Part shown: piece after piece, positions 10,576-20,154 of the stretch | Numbering within the stretch: the first letter of the stretch is position 1 | Layout of the letters: the number at the start of each line of letters is the position of its first letter | The notes under the pieces: generated by a model | The model's input: only the letters and a program-made list of their open reading frames with translations | Told to the model about the DNA's origin: nothing | Database searches by the model: none | NCBI RefSeq assembly: GCF_001894745.1 | Contig: NZ_BBYF01000015.1 | Location: 1-64,000 of the forward strand | Direction of reading: 5' to 3' | Length of the DNA stretch: 64,000 nucleotides | Source of the DNA: Paenibacillus sp. NAIST15-1 | GTDB taxonomy: Bacteria > Bacillota > Bacilli > Paenibacillales > Paenibacillaceae | Made by a program: the position numbers and the translations under genes

Positions 10576-11931
10576 TCACAGCGTTGGATTTTTAATTTTG
10601 TCGATCAGGTTCTGTACAACCTTATAAAGTTCCTGATCTTGCTGCAGATTTTGGGTGATTTTCTCGTGGGCATGAATGACGGTTGTATGATCTCGTCCGC
10701 CAAAGGCTTCACCAATTTTCGGCAAGGAATAATCAGTGAGCTCCCGCGATAAATACATGGCAATTTGACGGGGAAAAGCGACGGCTTTCGTTCTCTTGCG
10801 TGCCTTGAAATCCTCCATCTTAAGTCCATAGAACTCCCCGACCTTATGCTGAATGTCCTGGATCGTAATCATCTTCGGACGGCTGGACGGGATGAGATCC
10901 TTGAGTGCCTCTGCAGCCAAGTGAGTCGTGATATCCTGATTGGTCATCGTGGAAAATGCGACAACGCGCGTAAGCGCACCTTCCAACTCACGAATGTTCG
11001 TATTGATTTGGTTGGCGATGTACACCATGGCTTCATTCGGTATATCCAAGTTCTCGGCCTTAGCCTTCTTGCGCAGAATCGCAATTCGCGTCTCGAGATC
11101 CGGCGGCTGAATATCCGTAATAAGACCCCATTCGAAGCGAGAACGCAGCCGTTCCTCTAATGTTTCGATCTCCTTAGGAGGGCGATCGCTGGAGAGGACG
11201 ATGTGCTTGTTCTCGTTATGCAGTGCATTAAATGTATGGAAGAACTCCTCCTGGGTTTGTTCCTTCCCTGCCAAGAACTGAATGTCGTCAATAAGCAAAA
11301 TGTCAATATTGCGGTATTTGTTGCGGAAGCTTTCTCCGCGGTTATCCCGAATGGCATTAATGAATTCATTCATAAATTTCTCCGACGTCGTATAGACGAC
11401 GCGGCTTGCGGGATTATGCTCCAAAATATAATGACCGATCGCATGCATGAGATGCGTTTTGCCGAGACCTACTCCCCCGTATAAAAAGAGCGGGTTATAA
11501 GCTTTGGCCGGCGCTTCAGCGACGGCGAGCGATGCAGCATGCGCGAAGCGATTGTTCGAGCCAATGACGAATGTATCGAACGTGTATTTTGGGTTAAGCA
11601 TATTGGAAGCCGGTTCATCATAGACAGCGACTCGAGCCGGTGAAGCCTGTGGCTGCACGACTTCTGCTTCCGCTTGAGCTGCTTCCTCAATAATGAACTT
11701 GACGTCCACTTGCTTGCCCGTTTCTTCCATCACTGTTGAGCTGACAAGCTTCGTATACCGGCTCTCAAGCCATTCCACCGAAAATGTATTCGGCGCAGTA
11801 ATGAGCAGCTGTGAGTCTGTAAACTTTACAGCTTTCGTGGCCTTGAACCAGGTATCAAAGCTAGGTTTGCTTAGCTTCGTCTGGATGACGGACAATATTT
11901 CCTGCCAATGTTCATTTGCTTGGCGCTCCAC
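10576..11931 (-). CDS. dnaA: Chromosomal replication initiator DnaA
   Basis: DnaA, about 451 aa, the AAA+ initiator that binds TTATCCACA boxes and opens oriC. Domain I starts near the N-terminus, domain III has Walker [10 protein letters not shown] and Walker [10 protein letters not shown], and domain IV carries the DNA-binding signature [16 protein letters not shown] choose the GTG at 11931 (MERQANEHW) because AAGGAG precedes it by about 11 bases. The GTG four codons earlier at 11943 directly abuts that site. Expression is probably autoregulated through the DnaA boxes upstream. Confidence 0.96.
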   Translation of the reverse strand: MERQANEHWQEILSVIQTKLSKPSFDTWFKATKAVKFTDSQLLITAPNTFSVEWLESRYTKLVSSTVMEETGKQVDVKFIIEEAAQAEAEVVQPQASPARVAVYDEPASNMLNPKYTFDTFVIGSNNRFAHAASLAVAEAPAKAYNPLFLYGGVGLGKTHLMHAIGHYILEHNPASRVVYTTSEKFMNEFINAIRDNRGESFRNKYRNIDILLIDDIQFLAGKEQTQEEFFHTFNALHNENKHIVLSSDRPPKEIETLEERLRSRFEWGLITDIQPPDLETRIAILRKKAKAENLDIPNEAMVYIANQINTNIRELEGALTRVVAFSTMTNQDITTHLAAEALKDLIPSSRPKMITIQDIQHKVGEFYGLKMEDFKARKRTKAVAFPRQIAMYLSRELTDYSLPKIGEAFGGRDHTTVIHAHEKITQNLQQDQELYKVVQNLIDKIKNPTL

Positions 11932-12219
11932 AGATTGTTTCACTCCTTCAAGCCTGCTGCGTCTTCATATGACGCGCTTACCGGCAATTACGCCTGAAAA
12001 AAGGACAATTGCCCCGACAAGACGCAAAAAGGCTCCGCAAGGCGCAGAAAGCCCTCTTTTATGAGGAAGAAGGTTCACATAGACGAAAAATCAGCTTGAA
12101 CTAACCTGTCCTCGATAAGAGCGTATTGTCGGGGTCTATGCTTACATGTCGATATGCTTGTGCTCCAGTCGAGAAAATTTCTCGCGTTTTCCACGAAACA
12201 TCAGACATGTTGCTGTCGA

Positions 12220-12620
12220 AGTATACCGTTTCTTACAACTATTTATCCACAATATGCAGATCATGTCGAACAAGTTCTAAACAAGTGAGTATAAATTGTT
12301 CACAACCTTATCCACAGACTGTTGATAAGTAAATATCCACAATCGCTATTCACAACCGAAAAGCAATATAATCATAGCAGATGAGGCCTTATATTTCAAT
12401 GATCGGGCTTATTTTATCCACAAATTCAATAACTTGTGCATAAATGTTATCTACACCACTAGATATTGTTCATAACTTGTTTCTTTTCGACATGTCTAGA
12501 CAAAGGTCCGCTATTTTTTGTACACAGGCAAGGTGGCGGAATTGTCGATATTTTTTAGTTTTGCACATGTGTATAACAAAATGTGTCGAGCATGATCGAA
12601 GTTCGAAGTGTGGATAATCA
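12220..12620. other. oriC: oriC: DnaA-box cluster upstream of dnaA
   Basis: Perfect DnaA boxes: TTATCCACA at 12243-12251, 12308-12316 and 12414-12422, and the reverse form TGTGGATAA at 12609-12617. Near matches with one mismatch lie at 12333-12341, 12435-12443, 12447-12455 and 12568-12576. The DNA is A/T-rich and gene-free from the dnaA start to the rpmH promoter. With the element between dnaA and dnaN this makes a bipartite origin of the Bacillus type. Gene orientation switches from minus to plus across it, as expected at a bidirectional origin. A TATACT at 12220-12225 (minus) could be the dnaA -10, but no good -35 is seen. Confidence 0.88.
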
Positions 12621-12711
12621 TTTCTATACATAATAAGAATGTATTTTTCATTATGATGTGAATTCTGAATCGAAAAGAGATGATAGGAGAAACGGTGAGG
12701 ATTGACTTTTC

Positions 12712-12740
12712 CCGCGTATTCTGGTTAAATGTAAAAAGGA
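12712..12740 (+). promoter_or_regulatory. rpmH promoter
   Basis: TTGACT (12712-12717), a 17-base spacer and TTAAAT (12735-12740) with TGG just before the -10. It lies about 75 bases upstream of rpmH and is the first rightward promoter after oriC. Confidence 0.7.
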
Positions 12741-12813
12741 ATTTTGCGCAGACAGATAAACGTAGCAATGAATGGTTCATCATGACATATCTCGTTCGAG
12801 GAGGTGCAATACG

Positions 12814-12948
12814 TTGAAACCGACATTTAAACCTAACGTGAGCAAACGTAAGAAAGTTCACGGTTTCCGTAAAAGAATGAGCACGAAAAACGGCCGTAAG
12901 GTGTTGGCTGCTCGTCGCCTAAAAGGCAGAAAAGTATTGAGCGCATAA
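12814..12948 (+). CDS. rpmH: 50S ribosomal protein L34
   Basis: L34, 44 aa, a very basic protein of the large subunit. The product begins [20 protein letters not shown] and ends KGRKVLSA, matching the family along its whole length. The start codon is TTG, preceded by AGGAGGTG at good spacing. First gene rightward of oriC, followed by an intrinsic terminator and then rnpA, the conserved order. Confidence 0.95.
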   Translation: MKPTFKPNVSKRKKVHGFRKRMSTKNGRKVLAARRLKGRKVLSA

Positions 12949-12962
12949 GATCGCGTGAATAC

Positions 12963-12987
12963 AAGACCACCTCGGTGGTCTTTTTTT
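12963..12987 (+). terminator. Intrinsic terminator after rpmH
   Basis: AAGACCAC and GTGGTCTT form an 8-bp stem with a CTCG loop, followed by seven T residues. It may be partial, since rnpA follows without an obvious own promoter. Confidence 0.8.
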
Positions 12988-13153
12988 CTTTTTACGCGAA
13001 AATCATACGTTTTTCGTCATAAAGGCGTCACATAAAATATAGTAGAAGAAATGTTTATTCCGTTACGCAGGTGCCCATACTTTGATCATACCAATCAAGC
13101 ATTTTAGAGTAGGGACGAGCGGAGTTCATCCGGAGAGATAGGAGAAAGATCCG

Positions 13154-13492
13154 ATGCAAAAAGAGTATCGGCTGCAGGATCGCGCAGATTTTACTCGTGT
13201 TTATCGCAATGGTCGTTCCTTTGCCAATCATCAGCTTGTACTGTATGTTTATGCCCAGCCGAAGGTTGAACGGTTCCGCGTTGGGATATCGGCGAGCAAA
13301 AAGATTGGCAATGCGGTTGTGCGCAATCGAATGCGCCGCATGATCAAGGAAATTGTCAGACTTCAGGCAGATCGCATTATGGATCATGTCGATTTGGTGT
13401 TCATTGTGCGTAAAGGCGCGACGGAAATGGACTATGACAAGCTTGCCAAGAGCGTCCATCATGTCATGCGAAAAGCTTCTATATATAAATGA
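13154..13492 (+). CDS. rnpA: Ribonuclease P protein component
   Basis: RnpA, 112 aa, the basic protein subunit that helps the RNase P ribozyme mature tRNA 5' ends. The family signature is seen in RVGISASKKIGNAVVRNRMR (about residues 41-60). The N-terminus MQKEYRLQDRADFTRVYRNG is also typical. An AGGAGA ribosome site precedes the ATG. Followed by spoIIIJ and jag as in other Bacillales. Confidence 0.95.
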   Translation: MQKEYRLQDRADFTRVYRNGRSFANHQLVLYVYAQPKVERFRVGISASKKIGNAVVRNRMRRMIKEIVRLQADRIMDHVDLVFIVRKGATEMDYDKLAKSVHHVMRKASIYK

Positions 13493-13598
13493 ATGTAATT
13501 TGTCAGCAAGATCGCACGATACACCTGTTGAATCGTTTCCTTTAACAGGGGAAATGTGATATATTTACTGTTGGAATCGGAAGGTTAAGAGAGGGGTT

Positions 13599-14378
13599 AT
13601 GCTATTGTCGCTGAACAAGTTGTTCTCGAACCGCAAATGGCTCTTGGTAGCGGTTTCTGTGCTGTTGATCGTTGTATTGTCGGGATGTACGTCCACGACC
13701 ACTACGCTGAAGACGGAGGATTTGCTGCAGGGTAACTTCTGGGAGCGTAACGTGGTCTATTATTTTTCACTAGCACTTGATACATTCGCAGGCTGGTTCA
13801 GCGGGGAGTATGGATTCGCCATCTTGCTGCTAACCGTTATTGTTCGTCTGTGTATCTTGCCGCTTACAGTTAAGCAAATGCGCAGCTCGAAGGAAATGCA
13901 GAAGCTGCAACCTCAGCTCGCTGAAATAAAGAAGAAACATAAGGATAATCCGCAAAAGCAGCAGGAAGAAACGATGAAGCTGTTCCAACAGCACAACGTG
14001 AATCCGTTGGCGGGATGCTTGCCAATCTTCATTCAAATGCCAGTTTTTATTGCTTTGTATAATTCGATCTACATGAACTCTGCCATTCGTGAGCACACAT
14101 TCTTGTGGCTCAAACTGGGTGAGGCGGATCCGTTTTATGTATTGCCGGTCGTTGCTGCATTGACGACATTCGTGCAGTCGAAGATGATGGCAAGTCAAAA
14201 CCCAATGCAAGGCCCTATGCAATTCATGATGCTAATCTTCCCAGTGTTGATCTTCGTCATGTCGATCAACTTCCCAGCGGCACTTCCGTTGTACTGGGTA
14301 TACAGCAACGTCTTTACTATTGTTCAGAACTATTTCCTTTATCGCGATAAGGATAAGGAGGTTCGTCCGGCGAAATGA
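13599..14378 (+). CDS. spoIIIJ: Membrane protein insertase YidC/SpoIIIJ
   Basis: YidC/Oxa1-family insertase, 259 aa, in the cytoplasmic membrane; the SpoIIIJ type is needed for membrane protein insertion and for sigma-G activation in the forespore. An N-terminal signal with lipobox VLSGC (cysteine about residue 30) marks it as a lipoprotein, as usual in Gram-positives. The core holds several hydrophobic spans, and the basic hairpin KQMRSSKEMQKLQPQLAEIK lies between the first two. The GAGAGGGG site is close to the ATG at 13599, so a start a few codons later is possible. Overlaps jag by 4 bases. Confidence 0.93.
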   Translation: MLLSLNKLFSNRKWLLVAVSVLLIVVLSGCTSTTTTLKTEDLLQGNFWERNVVYYFSLALDTFAGWFSGEYGFAILLLTVIVRLCILPLTVKQMRSSKEMQKLQPQLAEIKKKHKDNPQKQQEETMKLFQQHNVNPLAGCLPIFIQMPVFIALYNSIYMNSAIREHTFLWLKLGEADPFYVLPVVAALTTFVQSKMMASQNPMQGPMQFMMLIFPVLIFVMSINFPAALPLYWVYSNVFTIVQNYFLYRDKDKEVRPAK

Positions 14379-15139
14379 ATACGCTCGTTGTATCGGGAAA
14401 GACGATCGAAGATGCAATAAAGAACGGTTTGGAACGAATGAACGTAACCGAGGATCGCGTATCTGTTCGCGTGCTGGAAAAGCCATCACGCGGGCTGTTT
14501 GGACTTATCGGCGTTCGTCCAGCGAAGGTCGAGATGACTCTTCTGCCGGACAAGGATGTCCCGCTCTCTGAACCTACAACACAATCATCGTCATCGAAGC
14601 CAGTTCAGACAGCATCTGCTGTGGCCGGCATGCAGGCAGCAGCAGTATCGAAGGATAGAGATCAGGAGATGGATGCTGACTCTACAGACGATATTGATCC
14701 GATTGAAGAAGCGAAGCAATTCATTATGGATGTTGCCCGCTCGATGGGGCTTGATGTGGAAATTGGAGTACATAAGAGGAAGGACACGGTAACGCTTGAT
14801 ATTAGCGGCTCGGACTTGGGTCTTATTATTGGGCGCCGCGGTCAAACGCTTGATTCGCTTCAATACTTGGCGAACCTGGTAGCCAATCGTTATTCCAAGC
14901 ATCATCTCCGTATTATTCTTGATGCAGAGCAGTTCCGCGAACGGCGTAAGAAAACGCTCGAATCGTTGTCTGAGCGGCTCGCGAACAAAGTGATTCGTTC
15001 CCGGCAAGAGGTTGTACTGGAGCCGATGACGGCGCAGGATCGCAAGATTATTCATGCGAAGCTGCAGGATCATCCGAAGGTGAAAACTTGCAGTAAAGGC
15101 GAGGAGCCTAACCGACGCGTAGTCATTATGATTAAATAG
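14375..15139 (+). CDS. jag: RNA-binding protein Jag/KhpB
   Basis: Jag (KhpB, EloR), 254 aa. Domains in order: Jag_N (about 1-50, with SRGLFGLIG), a Ser/Gln-rich linker (about 65-110), a KH domain (about 115-190, GLIIGRRGQTLDSLQYLANL), and a C-terminal R3H domain ending RRVVIMIK. It binds RNA and in related bacteria works with KhpA in cell elongation control. ATGA overlap with spoIIIJ shows translational coupling. An intrinsic terminator follows. Confidence 0.93.
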   Translation: MNTLVVSGKTIEDAIKNGLERMNVTEDRVSVRVLEKPSRGLFGLIGVRPAKVEMTLLPDKDVPLSEPTTQSSSSKPVQTASAVAGMQAAAVSKDRDQEMDADSTDDIDPIEEAKQFIMDVARSMGLDVEIGVHKRKDTVTLDISGSDLGLIIGRRGQTLDSLQYLANLVANRYSKHHLRIILDAEQFRERRKKTLESLSERLANKVIRSRQEVVLEPMTAQDRKIIHAKLQDHPKVKTCSKGEEPNRRVVIMIK

Positions 15140-15190
15140 GCATGGCTGCACTTATGAATAACCTCTATTCAGAACGCATAGACAGATAGA

Positions 15191-15237
15191 AAATGCAATG
15201 ATTGCGCCTGGTTCAGGGTGCTCTCATTGCATTTTTT
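15191..15237 (+). terminator. Terminator after jag
   Basis: AAATGCAATGA (15191-15201) pairs with TCATTGCATTT (15224-15234), followed by a T-run. It separates the rpmH-jag group from mnmE. Confidence 0.75.
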
Positions 15238-15334
15238 CGTTATTTGACTCATTGAACGGGATTTCATGATTAGGCGTTTGACGTAAAATGAGATAATATA
15301 AATGTACCCTATATGTGCGGAGGTCATTATTAGG

Positions 15335-16711
15335 ATGAATTACGAACCAATCGCAGCGGTATCTACACCGCTTGGCGAAGGCGGTATAGCGATTATCCGA
15401 GTAAGCGGAGAAGGATCTTTCGCTGAAGTGGATCGCATATTCCGTTCAAAAACGAAGCTAACAGAGGCGGACAGCCATACGATACATTATGGACATATTG
15501 TTGATCCACAGTCAGGGGAGCGAGTAGAAGAGGTGCTCGTAAGCGTGATGCGAGGCCCTCGTTCATTCACAACGGAGGATGTTGTCGAAATCAATACGCA
15601 TGGCGGAATTATTTCGGTGCGGAAGGTGATGGATATTCTGCTTCAGCAGGGAATTCGTCTGGCGGAGCCGGGAGAGTTCACAAAGCGTGCATTCCTCAAT
15701 GGCAGAATTGATTTGTCACAAGCGGAGGCAGTTATTGATCTCATTCGCTCGAAGTCGGATCGCGCCTTCAGCATCGCTATGAAGCAGGCACAAGGTCAAC
15801 TGTCTACCCGAATTAAGTCGCTCCGTCATACACTCATTGAGACACTTGCTCATATCGAAGTGAATATCGACTATCCAGAGCATGATGTTGAAGAGCTGAC
15901 GAGCAACTTTATTCAAGATAAATGCGGGCAAGTCATGGAAGAAGTGATGCGGCTATTGAAGACCGCATCTGAGGGGAAAATATTGAGGGAGGGTATTGTC
16001 ACTGCGATTATTGGGCGACCAAATGTCGGCAAATCATCGCTGCTCAATACGCTTGCCCAAGATAATAAAGCGATTGTCACCGATATTCCGGGAACAACTC
16101 GCGATGTGGTCGAGCAATTCGTAACCATTAACGGGATTCCGCTGCGTCTCTTGGATACGGCTGGCATTCGGGAGACGACAGATGTGGTGGAGCGAATTGG
16201 GGTAGAGCGTTCACTCAGTGCACTCCAAGAAGCAGACCTCATTCTTTTCGTCGTGAACAACAATGATGAGCTTCATCCAGATGAACGAGAATGGATGGAG
16301 CAAATTACGGGTAGACAAGTGATTGTCATTGTGAATAAAATGGATCTGCCTACGGTGTTGGATGATACTCCGTTGAAGGAAGCATTTGGTGAGAGCCAAA
16401 TCGTGCGTATGTCCGCGAAAGAGCAGGAAGGCGTGGACGCGCTGGAGAAGGTGATCTCCGAGTTGTTCTTCAGCGGTGGAATTGAAGCGGGGGATATGAC
16501 GTATGTCAGCAACGTACGGCATATTGCGCTGCTCAAGAAGACGCTGCGGGCACTAGAAGACGCTGTGGAGGCATCACAGCAGGGAATACCAATTGATATG
16601 ATTCAAATCGACGTGCGCACCGCTTGGGAGCTGCTCGGCGAAATCATTGGAGACTCTGTAGGCGATTCGCTGATTGACCAGATCTTCTCCCAGTTCTGTC
16701 TTGGAAAATAG
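15335..16711 (+). CDS. mnmE: tRNA uridine-5-carboxymethylaminomethyl GTPase MnmE
   Basis: MnmE (TrmE, ThdF), 458 aa, which with MnmG installs the cmnm5 group on wobble uridine 34 of several tRNAs. The N-terminal domain binds tetrahydrofolate. The G domain has [12 protein letters not shown] (G1), DTAGIRET (G3) and NKMD (G4). The C-terminal FCLGK is the conserved CxGK motif. The start at 15335 ([17 protein letters not shown]) matches the family and has GGAGG upstream; the frame is open to 15302. Followed by mnmG. Confidence 0.96.
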   Translation: MNYEPIAAVSTPLGEGGIAIIRVSGEGSFAEVDRIFRSKTKLTEADSHTIHYGHIVDPQSGERVEEVLVSVMRGPRSFTTEDVVEINTHGGIISVRKVMDILLQQGIRLAEPGEFTKRAFLNGRIDLSQAEAVIDLIRSKSDRAFSIAMKQAQGQLSTRIKSLRHTLIETLAHIEVNIDYPEHDVEELTSNFIQDKCGQVMEEVMRLLKTASEGKILREGIVTAIIGRPNVGKSSLLNTLAQDNKAIVTDIPGTTRDVVEQFVTINGIPLRLLDTAGIRETTDVVERIGVERSLSALQEADLILFVVNNNDELHPDEREWMEQITGRQVIVIVNKMDLPTVLDDTPLKEAFGESQIVRMSAKEQEGVDALEKVISELFFSGGIEAGDMTYVSNVRHIALLKKTLRALEDAVEASQQGIPIDMIQIDVRTAWELLGEIIGDSVGDSLIDQIFSQFCLGK

Positions 16712-16791
16712 AGAGTTGTGATTACGGTGAAAGGTCTTGCTGCCGTGAGTGCTGTTTATTTATAGAGAAAGTTGTTAAAGGAGGGAGCCCC

Positions 16792-18690
16792 ATGCCATTT
16801 GAGGCGGGACAATATGATGTAATAGTTATCGGAGCGGGCCATGCGGGCTGTGAAGCGGCACTTGCTTCTGCACGGATGGGCTGCAATACGTTGCTGTTGA
16901 CGATTAACTTAGATATGGTTGCTTTCATGCCGTGCAACCCTTCGATTGGCGGTCCAGCTAAGGGCCATGTTGTACGCGAAATCGATGCATTAGGCGGAGA
17001 AATGGGCCGCAATATCGATAAAACCTTCATCCAAATGCGGATGCTCAATACCGGGAAAGGGCCAGCTGTCCACGCGCTGCGTGCTCAGGCCGACAAGGTA
17101 TTGTATCAGGCAAAAATGAAGGAAACAGTAGAAACAACGCCGAACTTGACGCTGCGTCAAGGCATGGTCGAGGAATTGATCGTGGAAGACGGTAAATGTG
17201 TAGGTGCCATCACTAAATCAGGTGCTATTTTCCGCTCGAAAACGGTTGTCTTAACGACAGGTACGTACTTGCGGGGCAAAATCATTATCGGTGAGTTGAT
17301 GTATGAGAGCGGCCCGAACAACCAACAACCGTCTTTGAAGCTGTCCGAATGCTTACGCAATCTCGGATTTGATCTCGTTCGCTTCAAGACAGGTACTCCT
17401 CCGCGGGTGAATGGAGGGACAATCGACTTTTCCAAAACAGAAATCCAACCTGGAGACGATCATCCGAAGTTCTTCTCTTATGAAACGAAGTCTTCCGATA
17501 ATGAGCAGCTTCCTTGCTGGCTAACGTATACGTCGGAGAATACGCATCGCATTATCAATGATAACTTGCATCGTGCACCGATGTTCTCTGGTGTCATTGA
17601 AGGTACAGGTCCTCGTTATTGCCCGTCCATTGAAGATAAGATCGTTCGCTTTGCGGATAAACCGAAGCATCAAATCTTCCTGGAGCCGGAAGGCAAGGAT
17701 ACAGCTGAGTATTATGTACAAGGACTGTCCACGAGTATGCCTGAAGATGTTCAGTTGCAAATCCTGCGCTCTGTCCCGGGACTCGAGAACGCGGAAATGA
17801 TGCGAACTGGATATGCGATTGAGTATGATGCAGTCGTGCCGACACAGCTGTGGCCAACGCTGGAGACAAAACAGGTAGATGGCTTATTCACAGCTGGACA
17901 AATTAACGGAACATCGGGTTATGAAGAAGCTGCTGCGCAGGGGGTTATGGCCGGCATCAATGCTGCACGAAAGGTGCAGGGCAAGCCTGCTGTCATCCTG
18001 AATCGCTCGCAAGCTTACATTGGCGTGTTGATCGATGATCTCGTAACGAAGGGGACGAATGAGCCGTATCGTCTGCTTACGTCCCGCGCGGAATATAGAC
18101 TGCTGCTTCGCCATGACAATGCGGATATGCGCTTGACGGATATCGGGCATGAGATTGGTCTTATTACCGATGAGCGGTACGCTTCATTCCAGCACAAACT
18201 TGACTTGGTCGGTCAAGAGCTGGAGCGCTTGAAGGCAACAAAGGTGAAACCGGATGAAGCCGTGCAGGCAATGCTTGCAGAAGCGGGTTCTGCTCCACTG
18301 ACGAACGGTTGTGACGCCGTTACCTTGCTGCGACGTCCAGAAATATCTTATGCACATGTGGATAAGTTATTCCCGTCGCCGCTTGAGTTGGATGAAGAAA
18401 TGAAGGAACAGGTCGAGATTCAGATTAAGTATGCAGGATATATTGAGAAGCAGCTGCTACAAGTAGAGCGTCTGGCGAAGATGGAGAAGAAGCTGATTCC
18501 GCAGGATATCGATTATAATGCGGTTCATGGCATTGCGTCGGAAGCGAAGCAGAAGCTAGCGAAGATTCGCCCGTTGTCGATCGGGCAAGCATCGCGTATT
18601 TCTGGTGTAACTCCTGCAGATATTTCAATCCTGCTTGTATATTTGGAGCATTACAACCGCGTAACAGCCGAGAAGCACGCTCAGTCGTAA
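16792..18690 (+). CDS. mnmG: tRNA uridine-5-carboxymethylaminomethyl synthesis enzyme MnmG
   Basis: MnmG (GidA), 632 aa, the FAD-dependent partner of MnmE. The dinucleotide-binding motif [20 protein letters not shown] is at residues 11-30. The conserved [13 protein letters not shown] motif and the C-terminal helical region (about 560-625) with [15 protein letters not shown] are present. Full-length for the family. AGGAGGGAG precedes the ATG. Confidence 0.97.
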   Translation: MPFEAGQYDVIVIGAGHAGCEAALASARMGCNTLLLTINLDMVAFMPCNPSIGGPAKGHVVREIDALGGEMGRNIDKTFIQMRMLNTGKGPAVHALRAQADKVLYQAKMKETVETTPNLTLRQGMVEELIVEDGKCVGAITKSGAIFRSKTVVLTTGTYLRGKIIIGELMYESGPNNQQPSLKLSECLRNLGFDLVRFKTGTPPRVNGGTIDFSKTEIQPGDDHPKFFSYETKSSDNEQLPCWLTYTSENTHRIINDNLHRAPMFSGVIEGTGPRYCPSIEDKIVRFADKPKHQIFLEPEGKDTAEYYVQGLSTSMPEDVQLQILRSVPGLENAEMMRTGYAIEYDAVVPTQLWPTLETKQVDGLFTAGQINGTSGYEEAAAQGVMAGINAARKVQGKPAVILNRSQAYIGVLIDDLVTKGTNEPYRLLTSRAEYRLLLRHDNADMRLTDIGHEIGLITDERYASFQHKLDLVGQELERLKATKVKPDEAVQAMLAEAGSAPLTNGCDAVTLLRRPEISYAHVDKLFPSPLELDEEMKEQVEIQIKYAGYIEKQLLQVERLAKMEKKLIPQDIDYNAVHGIASEAKQKLAKIRPLSIGQASRISGVTPADISILLVYLEHYNRVTAEKHAQS

Positions 18691-18756
18691 TTCGGGTGAG
18701 CGGGCTGTGCCAAGTATGCAGGTTGGGGACATTAACTGCAGAAGAGGAGATTTCCA

Positions 18757-19485
18757 GTGATGGATGCATTGCAAGAACAGTTCCAAGGCTGGCTATCCGG
18801 ACATGGATGGCCGCCGATTACAGATACACAGTGGAATCAATTAGAGACGTATTATCGGGTGTTAGTGGATTGGAATGAGCGGATGAACTTGACCGGCATC
18901 ACCGAGCGTGAGCTCGTATACGAGAAGCACTTCTACGATTCACTGACACTAGGCTTCCATGTCAATATGAAGGAAGTCAAGCGTATGGCTGATATCGGTT
19001 CAGGGGCAGGCTTCCCAGGGATTCCACTGGCGATTATGTTCCCGCATTTTCAGTTGACGATTGTTGATTCCCTTAATAAGCGAATTGTATTTCTGAATCA
19101 TCTGGTGCAGGAGCTTGGATTGACGGGGGTTAGCTGTATTCATGGGCGTGCTGAGGAGGTTGCTCGCAAGCCGGAGCACCGCGATCAGTATGATCTTGTG
19201 ACAGCACGTGCTGTTGCCAGATTGAACGTGCTGAATGAGTTCTGCCTGCCGTTCGTGCGTCCAGGCGGCACATTCGCAGCGATGAAGGGGACAGATCCAC
19301 ATGAAGAGATTGTGGAGGCGAAGCGAAGCCTACAAGTGCTGCAGGCCACATTTACAGCTGACCATGCATTGAAGCTTCCGGTGGAGCAGTCCGAGCGTCA
19401 CATTATAGTGATGTCGAAGAAGGGTCCAACGCCGAAGGCGTATCCACGCAAGCCTGGCACGCCGCTGAAGACACCAATTGTGTAG
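18757..19485 (+). CDS. rsmG: 16S rRNA (guanine-N7) methyltransferase RsmG
   Basis: RsmG (GidB), 242 aa, which methylates G527 of 16S rRNA using S-adenosylmethionine; loss gives low-level streptomycin resistance. The SAM motif ADIGSGAGFPGIPLAI is near residue 80. It starts with adjacent GTG and ATG codons behind AGAGGAGA; either could be used. The gene ends the mnmE-mnmG-rsmG group, with a strong terminator right after it. In most relatives noc follows directly; here three other genes intervene. Confidence 0.95.
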   Translation: MMDALQEQFQGWLSGHGWPPITDTQWNQLETYYRVLVDWNERMNLTGITERELVYEKHFYDSLTLGFHVNMKEVKRMADIGSGAGFPGIPLAIMFPHFQLTIVDSLNKRIVFLNHLVQELGLTGVSCIHGRAEEVARKPEHRDQYDLVTARAVARLNVLNEFCLPFVRPGGTFAAMKGTDPHEEIVEAKRSLQVLQATFTADHALKLPVEQSERHIIVMSKKGPTPKAYPRKPGTPLKTPIV

Positions 19486-19510
19486 ATGATAGATAAGTAC
19501 AGAGCAAGAA

Positions 19511-19540
19511 AAAGAGGTCGAATCGTTCGACCTCTTTTTT
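19511..19540 (+). terminator. Strong terminator after rsmG
   Basis: AAAGAGGTCGAA and TTCGACCTCTTT form a perfect 12-bp stem with a 3-base loop, followed by a T-run. Confidence 0.88.
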
Positions 19541-19581
19541 GTGTCTTGGGTGGTGGAAGTGGAGGGGGATGTTGTGCGATC

Positions 19582-20031
19582 TTATTGCAATCTGGAATCA
19601 AACATCAATTGGATGTGAATACCGAATGGATCTTCGATTATACCGTAGGCTTTGCTGAATATATTGCTCGATAACGGGACAATAATGCGTACCCGTTTAT
19701 CCGTAATCAAGCTGGCATAAAATCGTTCCACTTCCTCTAAATCAGCGCTCTGAATGCACAGTGACGTGTTATTGCCAACAGTATAGGCTTTCCCAGGGTT
19801 CATTGTATCTTCTGCAATCATTATTTTCGTTCTGCCAATCGATAAGACAGAGTGAGTAATCTGATTCTTGTTGTCCTCCGTAAGCGTTATGGAGCTGTCA
19901 CGCTTCGCCATGTCTTGATAGGTCACAACCAGCAATTCCTTCGCGTTCAAATGTTGTTTGTAAAAATGAATGGCTTCCCGTGCTTGTCCGTTCATGGACA
20001 GGAAAATAGCGACTTCCAGTGTTGCGCTCAT
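19582..20031 (-). CDS. VOC family (glyoxalase/PhnB-like) protein
   Basis: VOC-superfamily protein, 149 aa, resembling the PhnB/YjdN group of uncharacterised small dimeric enzymes or binding proteins. The N-terminal half has the repeat-like pattern FLSMNGQAREAIHFYKQHL. The C-terminal half ends with GIIEDPFGIHIQLMFD, where DPFG(I)xW/Q is the usual last strand. The start at 20031 has AAGGAG before it; the frame is open upstream to 20058 without support. It is divergent from a WYL-domain regulator with an inverted repeat between them, suggesting local control. It is transcribed against replication. The substrate is not predictable. Confidence 0.75.
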   Translation of the reverse strand: MSATLEVAIFLSMNGQAREAIHFYKQHLNAKELLVVTYQDMAKRDSSITLTEDNKNQITHSVLSIGRTKIMIAEDTMNPGKAYTVGNNTSLCIQSADLEEVERFYASLITDKRVRIIVPLSSNIFSKAYGIIEDPFGIHIQLMFDSRLQ

Positions 20032-20071
20032 CGTATCAGTCTCCTTGTGGATCATCATGGTTGGCAGATAT

Positions 20072-20127
20072 CTTTTAGCATTTGATATTTGGCCTTGGTT
20101 TTATCATAATTGCTAAAGGTATCAAAT
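20072..20127. promoter_or_regulatory. Inverted repeat between divergent VOC and WYL genes
   Basis: CTTTTAGCA (20072-20080) and its near complement TGCTAAAGG (20111-20119) share a centre near 20095 with TGATA (20083-20087) and TATCA (20102-20106). A further TATCAAAT (20120-20127) complements ATTTGATA (20080-20087). This is a plausible operator for the WYL regulator. Confidence 0.45.
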
Positions 20128-20154
20128 CATGACATCTTTAATAAGGAGATTCGC

